Source: Echinometra lucunter
Lineage: Eukaryota; Echinodermata; Echinoidea; Camarodonta; Echinometridae
Direction of reading: 5' to 3'
Length of the DNA: 64,000 bases
Assembly: GCA_029962745.1 (NCBI GenBank)
Contig: CM057151.1
Location: forward strand, 251,298-315,297
In this document: positions 55,130 to 64,000 of the stretch, one piece after another
Numbering within the stretch: the first letter of the stretch is position 1
Layout of the letters: each line of letters starts with the position of its first letter
The notes under the pieces: model-generated
Told to the model about the DNA's origin: nothing
What the model saw: only the letters and a program-made list of their open reading frames with translations
Database searches by the model: none
Position numbers and translations under genes: made by a program

Positions 55130-56990
55130 TGTGACTCGGGTCATGGCGAAAACACAACACAATCTGAGTTGTGTGTAAAGCTGCGCAGAGGCAACAAGCT
55201 CGGGCCAGATTTCGGGAACTCAAATCACTACGATAAACACAACATCCAGAGAGTTGTGACCACAATCTGCGTTCGCGTTCGCGATTCAAGTACCCCTTTC
55301 TTATTTCTAGAAAACAAGTCGCCCCAATAAACAAACTCATCACTTCATTAAAGCAGACTCGGATAAAACAACCACAAAATGTGTCCCTTCTTTATCATGT
55401 CCCAAGGAAAGGTAATATAAACATGCATGTATCCATGTGATGGTTAATATCTACTGTATTACAAGCCCTCAATATTCATCAGAAGAAGCAATTGGCAACA
55501 AGAAATACTATGTTCTTTCCACATTAAAGTAATTGGTAATATGAATGATTCTTTTAAACATGTATACACAATGAAACTGTAGCAGAGCGTAACAATTTCT
55601 ATTTAGCTCATCCCTAATATAACATAATATTCTTGGTTAAAAAAAGACAGAAAAAATACAGAAAAGGAGATATGATGCAATCTTATACATGAACATGTAT
55701 TTATCTGAGTTATCTCCGTTAATGATTTCGAATCCATGAAAGCTTCTTCCCAATTTACCTAGTGATAAACTATTGCAGTATTAACCAGATCGTTTCTTCC
55801 AATTTCGTAGCTAAAATGTAAAATGCATGTTATATACATTACTGGTTAGGTCAGAAAAACTGAAAAGCAACTTAATCCAGAAAATATGCATTAGAATCAT
55901 ATTTCACAACAAAAAGAATGAGGTCTTAGACAAAAGGGGAAAGATGACTCCCCCCCCCCCCCCCCCCCCATAAAATGTTAGAAATATGTAGACTAAATGT
56001 AAAATTAGTACCTGACTGCATGTACACATTCATAACTGATTTCTTTTGTTTTTGCTTAGTAGGAAATGGAAAAAAAAAAGAGAAAGACTTTGAAGTAGAA
56101 ATTCCAAAATGCACCACTTTTGTTCTGGCATTAGGTCATAAAAGGTAATATAACTTATGAAAGTTGGGCACATCTTGGCAGGTTTGTAAACCTCTGAATA
56201 AAAACAGTTGCAACACCCCAAGGAGTGTTTTTGGGGGAATGGAAAGTTTTCAGAAAAATTCTTGGAAAGGATGGGAGGCATCATGATCCTGTAAACATGC
56301 ATTTCTTAGGACATAATATAAGTGTCCTACTCTAAGGTATTTTCATGTATTTCACAGAAATACAGTCATGAGCCTATAGACCAGTTTGTAAGATTGTTTT
56401 TCACAATATCAAACTCACAAATATAGTTTCAGATGTTGTTCTACATATTCAGTTCAACTGTACTTGTCCCTACTAGTATTCAACAGTCAAGTTTCTGGTT
56501 ATATTGCTTTAAACCAAGAGCTTTTTATATAAACATGTATATAAAAATCACATCTAACATGCAGCAAGTTCAAGGAATAGACTCATTCATACAAACAAAT
56601 TTTACTCATGAAAAATACATCTCTTGTATACTTACATGGCAAAGTTTGAATTCTTTTCTCAAATTTTACACTTCAGGAAGTGCCTTTTTTAAAATCATAT
56701 TTGTTGTTTTCACGTAATTCATACTTTTACAAAAGTATTGATTAATTTCAGACAAACAGAACATTAAACAAAGTAATCCATAGAGATTAATAAAAAAACA
56801 TTTAAACATTCAAATAATCAATGAAATACATTTAAACACTGAACAAAGATTAATTTCTCAAGGAAGCATAGGGTGGCAGGTTATAATAAGAGTTGGCAAT
56901 TAGACAACACAAGATCACTATCAAGTTATTCTTAAACATACTGAATGCATTCTTCATACTGTCATATCAATTTTCAATCAGAAATAATCT
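55130..56990. other. intergenic, nothing recognised
   Basis: Contains a C homopolymer of about 20 at 55951-55969. No gene supported on either strand. Confidence 0.35.
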
Positions 56991-56994
56991 CAAG

Positions 56995-57231
56995 AGGTGT
57001 TGTGGTCCAGTGGATAAGTCTCCAGGCTTTGACCACAAGGTACGGGGTTTAAATCCCTGCCGCAGCACTAATGTCCTTTGGCAAGACACTTATCTACATT
57101 TGCCTTACTCGACCCAGGTGTAAATGGGTACCGGCAGGAAGGAATTCCTTGAAAGCTGTGAGCGCCGAAAATGGTAGCCTAGCTTAGCTGAGGTTATATT
57201 GGGAGCGCCTTGAGCACCTAAATATAAACAT
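56995..57231 (+). mobile_element. tRNA-derived SINE, copy 3 (head A, tail Y)
   Basis: The head matches copy 1 (TTGTGGTCCAGTGGATAAGT, GGGGTTTAAATCCCTGCCGC) and so does the middle (CGACCCAGGTG, AATGGGTACCGGCAGGAA). The tail is different (TTATATTGGGAGCGCCTTGA, GCACCTAAATATAAA) and runs straight into the ATT array. Confidence 0.88.
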
Positions 57232-57786
57232 CTACTATTATTATCATTATTATTATTACCATTATTATCATTATTATTATTATTATTATTATTATCATTA
57301 TTATTATTATTATTATTATTATCATCATTATTATTATCATTATTATCATCATTATTATTATTATTATTATTATTATCCTTATTATTATCATTATTATTAT
57401 CATTATTATTATCATCATTATTATTAACATTATTATTATTATTATCATTATTATTTATTTTCATTATTATTATCATCATTATTATTATCATCATTATTAT
57501 TATCATCATTATTATTATTATTATCATTATTATTATCATTATTGTCATTATTATTATTATCATTATTATCATTATTATTATTATCATCATTATTATTATC
57601 ATTATTATTTATTATCATTATTATTATCATCATTATTATTATTATCATCATTATTATTTATTATCATTATTATTATCATCATTATTATCATTATCATTAT
57701 TATTATCATTATTATTATCATCATTATTATCATTATTATTATTATCATCATTATTATCATTATCATTATTATTATCATTATTATTA

Positions 57787-57820
<34 letters not shown>

Positions 57821-57838
57821 CATTATTATTATTATTTT
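57232..57838 (+). repeat. ~600-bp (ATT)n/(ATC)n array
   Basis: Almost pure ATT with frequent ATC substitutions. It probably grew from the SINE tail. Open frames (poly Ile/Met or Asn/Asp) are artefacts. Confidence 0.98.
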
Positions 57839-57849
57839 CATGGGCTATT

Positions 57850-59070
57850 TTGATCAGAATCGGTAATCATTTTCATGGAAACTTATTACTAAAACATATT
57901 CACACAGAACATTTGGATTTCATGCCAGTATACTTTATCCAAAATATTACCTTAATACAGTAAATCATTGTCATGATAAGTTTCAAATACTAAAACTACG
58001 AAGGTAATAGTGAATTAGGAATTAACTCTCTAACTCTAATTGGTAATTACACAAATGAAGTCAATGATCTTTTAAGTGCACATTAGTGCACCAAAGTTAA
58101 CTTTAAGGGGTGCTTTTCACTTCATAACCATTTGAATGTCTTCTGTATTGTTTTTCATAATTGTATGCCATCATGTATATATTTTGATGATTAGTTCCAT
58201 GTGATATCTAAGTGAATTATGTAACAGAACGTAGCAATGGAGAGAGACATTCACTTCATCATCATGCTTCCTCTATCAACTGCATTGCACTATACACTGA
58301 CAAACAAATCATGATTGGTATTTCAAATTTCCTATACACTAATATCTCGACAAATATACTCAGATATGACGTATTAAGTATTACAGCCAAATCCAGCAGT
58401 TTTCCCACACACTTTACACATGCCCATTTCTATTTTCTAATTCTTCTGACAATTAGCATACATAACATTTCACAAGAATATAGGCAAGGATGACTCTTAT
58501 TTTACAAATATAAATCACATTTACTGAATAGCTTTCATTATTTGGCAGAAAATACTTCACACATGTACTTAACATGACTCCTAAAACATCTCATCACTTA
58601 GAATGGAAGATTGATTTTTCTACATGATAAAATTATATTTCATATACATAAGTACTGATTCAATAAAAATATTGATTACATATAACAATTAAAAATATGA
58701 TCAGTACAACAACAGAAGTACTTAGTGTAGTGTTAATAGAAAATTTTCTTTTGGCTTGATTTTCATGTACATAATCATATAACATTTGCACATTTCTACA
58801 AATGACAAATATTTCAAAGATCTATGTGGCTATACACATACAACATACTATGCATACTTAGTCACTTCCCATGTTATGTTCACAATATACTGGTTACGTA
58901 TATCATCTTCATTCAACACATTAACCCTTCTTTAGTTAACATCCATGGTACATGCAATAATGTATGAAAGAAAATATGTCATATTGAATGGTCTATCAAA
59001 AAGATGACTATGTTAAGCCTATAACTCTAACTGCAGCTCTCTTTTGCTTTATAGATCTACATAACATAAT
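57850..59070. other. intergenic, nothing recognised
   Basis: AT-rich, no gene supported. Confidence 0.35.
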
Positions 59071-59157
59071 GGCCCGAATTCACATAGGTGGTTCAGATTT
59101 AGACTACGGTTTATGCAGATTTCATGGTAGTGCGCTTGATTTATTGCATACATTTTA

Positions 59158-60014
59158 GGGGCTGTCTTACCGGGCTTTGCGTAGAGTTACGTAGTGTTAC
59201 GTAGTGTTGCGTAATGAATACGCAGCTATGTGCAACTATACGCTGTGCCTGCGCAATCCTACGTAACGATATGCCGAGGGAAGCAAAAGGTGTACACAAG
59301 ATGGATGCAAAAAATTAGACATGTTTAATTTTTTCACGCACCCTCGGCGTAGAACACTGACGCGCAGTTTGTACGCAAGTCTATGCACACTGTTGCGCAC
59401 TGTTGCGTATGTGCTTGCGTAGACTTACGTATATCTGACTTACATTTGTGTAGTGATGCTTATAGTTGCGTACCCTAGTGCAGATTTGACTTTCTTATGT
59501 TTGATCCCTTTTGAACAACTGCTAGATTTCATTCATGAAATTCGTAATTTCTAAAATCTCCATATATATGTAGGGATTAAAATATATCAAAGATTTCAAC
59601 AAGATGATATGGAGTACCATCACCTCTAAGGATACAATTCTGTTCAATTTTAATTCAATTCAACCATAAAAACATAATTATGAAGAGCTTGTTTGCAAAA
59701 GGGGTTATAATCCACTTTTTGATGAAAACTCAGTTATTGACATCAGCTGTGTCACCAGCATAATAACGCGATGAAACTATATTATAATATTGTATAATTG
59801 TCATTATTATAATGGTCATCATTATTTTCATTGTTATTATCATAGATACTATGTTATTCATGTTATCATAAAAAATAGTATCAATGTCCTAATTATTACA
59901 TCAAAATCGTCATCACCTTCACAACCACCATTACTAGTACTATTATTATCATCATCATCATCATCATTATTATTATAATTATCATTACTATTATTATTAT
60001 CATTATTATAATTA

Positions 60015-60046
<32 letters not shown>

Positions 60047-61110
60047 TTTACTATTATCATTATTATCATTATTATTATCATTATTAGTATCATTATTATT
60101 ATTACTATTATCATTATTATTATTAGTCATCATCATCATCATCATCATTATCTGAGTAATTAATCATTGTCTCGACAACGACAATAATTAATTGTCAGTC
60201 CCTTTGAACTCTAAATTTTCCCTGCAGACACCATAGGAAGAATATGAAGTGGCGTCCACCTGATCGTATCTTCACAAAGAGATTTTCTTCTTCAAAGTCA
60301 CCTTGTCATAAAATTGTGTTTTAAAATATAACTGACACCGTGTGCTGTGAATATAAACACAATGCTGTGAATAACCCAGTACTGTGAATATAAACACACA
60401 AAAAAAATAACTTTCCCTAAATCAAATTAGCATAACTTTTTTATGAAGAAGTTTTAGGCAAAATAATTTGACAGGAGCATTCTTACACTAAATCTTATTG
60501 ACTAAATTCTGTTTGAAAATGAGATTGATCTGTCCAGTCATGTATGAATGAGCAGGCATTACACGCAAAAATGTCACTTTTCAAAAGTCACATTTTAGGG
60601 GGTCTGTGAAACAAGGTTTCTCTGGTGATGTTTATCAAGGTTGTGTCTTGGTTGGGTGAGAACATGTTTAATAAAGCAAGAAGCATGAAGCAAGAAATGC
60701 TAAAAAAATTACTCTTAAAAAATCTCTATCCCTTTCTCTGTATTTTTTCTTCTCTTGCTCTTACTCTCATTTATCTTTCTATCTTTCTCTCTTCTAGCTC
60801 TCTTTCTCTTTATAGCTCTGTCATATCCTACTCCTTTATTTCATTATGACATTTCAAAAGTTGTCTTTCTATGTCATTTCGTTTTTACCAATCTTGTAAG
60901 CAACTGTACGCAACTGTAAGCAAACATACGCAGCCTAGCCCGGTACGCGGTTCCTACCTAATGCTACGTAAACATACGTAACCCTACGCAGGGAATACAC
61001 CAACCCTGTGTGTAGCATTACTTTTTTTTCCCCACGAGTATGCAGCCAATTTCGGCATACTCAATACGCAACACTACGTAACTCTACGCAAAGCCCAGTG
61101 TGAAAACCCC
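59158..61110. mobile_element. inner TIR element (~1.95 kb) nested in the outer one
   Basis: The left end GGGGCTGTCTTACCGGGCTT and right end (minus strand GGGGTTTTCACACTGGGCTT) pair. They are followed on both sides by TGCGTAGAGTTACGTAGTGT. TTTA at 59154-59157 and 61111-61114 may be the target duplication. Subterminal regions are crowded with ACGTA and TACGCA motifs. The interior includes an ATT microsatellite. No transposase. Confidence 0.82.
59935..60155 (+). repeat. (ATT)n/(ATC)n microsatellite inside the inner element
   Basis: Imperfect ATT/ATC trinucleotide run of about 220 bases. No gene. Confidence 0.95.
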
Positions 61111-61399
61111 TTTAGAAAAGTCCAATAATGAATGCAAGTGTTTGGCGTAGGGTGCTAAATTCATGCTAGTTGCTAAGGTTTAGACCATGGTTTATTTGCA
61201 TCATTTTAAGTAAATCATGAATTAAATTTAAATAAACCGTGGTCTGAACCACAGCAAATAACATGAATTAGCGCCCTATGCCAAACACGCTCGTTCATTA
61301 TTGGACCTTTCTGAGTGTACATGCAAAATCAAGCTCACTTATACCATGAAATTCTGCATAAACCATGGTCTAAATCTAAACCACCTTTTTGAATTCCAG

Positions 61400-62307
61400 C
61401 CAATGTCTCTGCCCAATACAGAGAAGCACAGATGTACTGTAAGTTTTGAAATTCTCAGATATTTCAACATACACTGAAGTAAGTAAAGCTTGGAGGTAAC
61501 AAACTAGAACACGATGCAGGTATCTACTAGTTTCTCAAATATGAATATTCTATATTCAGAGTATCAGTAAACAGTACTGATTAAGATTTGTTTGGGCTGT
61601 GCTACATTATACAAATAGCGAATAGACATGAGTGTGATGGTACGAGATTTCGCATGAGGTGAAAGAGCGACCTTCGAAGTAATTTGTGGGAATCTACTGT
61701 GACGTCACGCTAACCGTGCAATGGTACATTTTGGATGGTACGAGTGCAATGGTACGAATATCGCGCGTTCAGCTCCCATAGACTTGCGTACAACAAGCTG
61801 AGTAGGCGTTGTACAATATGAAGCTACCTTTGAAAGGAGAAAAGAAATTACACTTTTTTGAATGAACAATACTGTGCAAAATACTGTCCATGTAATATTG
61901 GACCTGTATCTACTCTTAATTCTGTTGAGATCATAGAAGGATGCATCATCTTTTACGTGTTTGTATTGAGCATCAATTTCTCTTTATCTGTCATACGATG
62001 GCAGGAGAGAAGTCACGTTACTACTATAAAGCTTGGGTTGGCACAGTGTGTCAAACTTACACGTACCAAGGTTGTGCATCACCTTATTGGCATACATGTA
62101 CATGTATGTTATTTCAGAAATTTTCTCTCCCCTGAAATAATGAAGACTCGGTGAAGACTCCAACATATTGCCAAATCCAGAGTATATGTTTGTCTCCTTC
62201 TAATCTTGAAGCTAATCCATTCTTCTGCATACCTACTTCAAGCACCTCATCTGTGTTTATTCCAATCAACAACCACAGCCAGCTAGTAGTAGTCATTACT
62301 GATAATG
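61400..62307 (-). other. probable 3' UTR and flank of the PP2C-like gene
   Basis: Lies downstream (minus strand) of the phosphatase stop codon. No coding region is recognised. A poly(A) site could not be fixed. Confidence 0.4.
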
Positions 62308-62506
62308 TCAACTACTTATAGGACTTGCATCATGTGACTCTGTCATACTACTTTGTCTATCCATACTAGTATGCTTATTGAGAGGAATCACAAAGACTGT
62401 AATATCATCCCCTGAGCCAGATTTGTTTTCTTTTAATGTCCTCCATCCATTTAATTTCAGCACCCCTCTAGCTGCCATGATAAGCTCCTGGGCTGCTGAT
62501 GCATAC
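62308..62506 (-). CDS. PP2C-family Ser/Thr phosphatase (PPM1H/J/M group), terminal exon
   Basis: On the minus strand, after TTTTATGATAG, it encodes YASAAQELIMAARGVLKLNG and WRTLKENKSGSGDDITVFVI. It then has a short polar tail ending ISS, with the TGA stop at 62308-62310. The SGSGDDITVFVI strand is the last conserved PP2C motif; its Asp pair sits at the Mg/Mn-dependent active site. The W-R-(x)n-GSGDD spacing matches PPM1H/J/M rather than PPM1A/B. It enters in phase 2 and joins the exon at 62961-63112. Confidence 0.88.
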
Positions 62507-62639
62507 CTATCATAAAACAAACAAATAACATATAATTATACTAAAATATACCTCACACAACAACTGAAATATATATGAACTATTCATTCAAGAAGACAAT
62601 TCAAAACAAAATTGTAAACCCACAACATATCAAGCTGAA

Positions 62640-62815
62640 TAACATCTTTTTCTGTACATTTTTAATGTGTACTCTTTGATAAGCTCGTGATTTTATTGTA
62701 CATGTATTTATTTGTTGTTCATATGCTTTTATATATGTTGCCTTGTATAGTTTTAAAATTGTATATTGTACCTTTTTGAAGAGGTGAATAAAGACAAAAT
62801 GAAATTTGGTTAAAT
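62640..62815 (+). mobile_element. possible LINE 3' tail in the phosphatase intron
   Basis: T-rich sequence ending GAAGAGGTGAATAAAGACAA then AAATGAAA, LINE-tail-like. Confidence 0.35.
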
Positions 62816-62960
62816 TCTCAGTCTTTGTAAAAGATAATCAGCTTTTGCATGGATGCAAGGTATGTTCATAATGCATCAATTACAAACCATAGCTTCTTAT
62901 AAGTTCACTTTTTATCTCACTAAGACATAAACATAAAATAGGAACACTGAAAAGACTTAC

Positions 62961-63112
62961 TTCTTGTAATCATTGGAAGGGAAGCTATTGAGAACTTCTG
63001 TCACTACCTCTGTTACTCTGTCATTTGATAACACATCCCATAATCCATCAGATGCCATGATCAATACATCATTCTCAGAATTGTCCTTGTCAAATAGGTT
63101 GTAAACTTTCAC
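62961..63112 (-). CDS. PP2C-family Ser/Thr phosphatase (PPM1H/J/M group), penultimate exon
   Basis: Bounded on the minus strand by GATTTTCAG (acceptor) and GTAAGT (donor after AAGAA). It encodes VKVYNLFDKDNSENDVLIMA, SDGLWDVLSNDRVTEVVTEV and LNSFPSNDYKK. DGLWD carries a metal-binding Asp conserved in PP2C enzymes. It starts in phase 0 and ends in phase 2, fitting the terminal exon. Upstream exons lie beyond the right edge, so the gene is partial here. Confidence 0.9.
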
Positions 63113-63479
63113 CTGAAAATCAGCAGAAGAAATATCAAATCAAATGTTTACAATTTATGGGATGTAAATTCATATCAAATCACACAATCAAAAAATAAAT
63201 ATGCCCCAAACAAGAAAATCACTTGAAAATGTATGCATATTCAATAGGTGGTGTAGAGTAGAAATAAAAGAAAGCGCAAATTAGCGACTGACCCATTACC
63301 CTACTGGATTAACACAAATATCAAACCATCAAGTTCAATTAATTGCCACCAGCAATTAGAATGTTCACAAAGACCAGGTACTAGTAATAGGAATAATAGC
63401 TTTCCTCAAGCATTCAGTGACCAGTTATCAGTCAAAGAAGCAATTTTTTTAAGCTCCTGTTGTCAGTGATGGGATCAAT

Positions 63480-64000
63480 ATATTACCTCAAGTACTGGTG
63501 AAAGAAATGGAACTAGTGATATGAGTGGTTCCTTACCTAAGGTATTGGTGGTAGGAATGGTTTCTTACTTCAGGTACAATTGATAGAAATGGTTCCTTTC
63601 CTTAGGTACCAGTGATATGAGAATGGTTTCTTACCTAATTAAGGTACTGCGGTGGTATATGATTCCTTACCTCGGGTACCAATGATACGAATGGTTTCTT
63701 ACCTAATTAAGGTACTGCGGTGGTATATGATTCCTTACCTCGGGTACCAATGATAAGAATGGTTCCTAACCTAATTAAGGTACTGCAGTGGTATATGATT
63801 CCTTACCTCGGGTACCAATGATAAGAATGGTTTCTTACCTAATTAAGGTACTGCGGTGGTATATGATTTCTTATCTCAGGTACCAGTGATAAGAATGGTT
63901 TCTTACCTAATTAAGGTACTGGAGATAGGAATGGTTCCTTACCTAAGATACCAGTGATAAGAATGGTTCCTTACCTCAGGTACCGGTGATAAGAATGGTT
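63480..64000 (-). repeat. tandem array (~70-bp unit) rich in splice-donor motifs, phosphatase intron
   Basis: Plus-strand unit: GAATGGTTTCTTACCTAATT, AAGGTACTGCGGTGGTATAT, GATTCCTTACCTCGGGTACC, AATGATAA. On the gene's own (minus) strand each full unit holds two donor-like sequences, GAG-GTAAGG and TAG-GTAAGA. The array reaches the window edge. Confidence 0.93.

Larger units (their letters stand above)
59076..61396. mobile_element. outer inverted-repeat element, split by a nested element
   Basis: The left end GAATTCACATAGGTGGTTCA pairs with the right end (minus strand GAATTCAAAAAGGTGGTTTA). Pairing continues through TTTAGACYAYGGTTTATGCAG and TTTCATGGTA. Internal sub-blocks GGTTTAGACCATGGTTTA and AAACCGTGGTCTGAACCAC at about 61180-61260 are further copies. 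No transposase ORF. Confidence 0.8.

Noticed and set aside
57105..57853. Asn/Asp-rich and Ile/Met-rich ORFs
   Set aside because: Products of the ATT/ATC array; same for 59858-60148 and 4081-4281.
61858..62154. 98-codon plus-strand ORF beside the phosphatase gene
   Set aside because: No recognisable domain, antisense to the probable 3' UTR, and overlapped by equally unsupported ORFs.

Overview
This is animal nuclear DNA: AT-rich, intron-rich, dense in short non-autonomous transposons, tRNA-derived SINEs, microsatellites and long G/C homopolymer runs. Repeat style and protein divergence fit a marine invertebrate deuterostome, most likely an echinoderm and perhaps a sea urchin. That assignment is inference. 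No prokaryotic-style operon is present.

Three genes can be supported. (1) A complete STRIP1/STRIP2 orthologue (striatin-interacting protein, STRIPAK scaffold) runs on the + strand from 25548 to 51426. I resolved 21 coding exons, all with GT-AG introns and compatible phases; they give 804 codons plus a stop. (2) A single-exon class A GPCR coding region lies at 15757-17049 (+), with unusual residues at three classic microswitches, a probable 5' UTR intron and an overlapping upstream ORF. (3) The last two coding exons of a PP2C-type phosphatase of the PPM1H/J/M group lie on the - strand at 62308-63112; the rest of the gene is beyond the right edge. A possible first coding exon of a type II membrane protein (1318-1710, -) is weaker.

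Layout: 1-10.6 kb is intergenic and full of foldback elements, an 18-bp satellite nested in a duplication, and a divergent ~1 kb segmental duplication. From 10.65 to 21.96 kb, two copies of one GC-rich TIR element with TAA target duplications (Harbinger-like) lie in opposite orientation around the GPCR. One copy carries a nested hAT-like element with an exact 8-bp target duplication. From 22 to 25.5 kb there is a LINE tail and another hAT-like MITE. From 25.5 to 51.4 kb is STRIP; its introns hold a broken LINE, a large palindrome, SINEs, MITEs, a ~970-bp homopyrimidine tract and several tandem arrays. From 51.4 to 62.3 kb are the STRIP 3' region, a ~600-bp ATT/ATC array and a nested inverted-repeat element. 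The end is the phosphatase gene.

The most interesting signal is a recurring pattern: tandem arrays in introns whose repeat unit contains a copy of the neighbouring splice site plus adjoining exon bases. In STRIP this occurs at the exon 15 acceptor (11 copies), the exon 16 acceptor (3 copies) and the exon 19 3' end and donor (3 copies). A related array in the phosphatase intron is packed with 5' splice-site consensus motifs. In the STRIP cases I read through, decoy use would introduce a premature stop.
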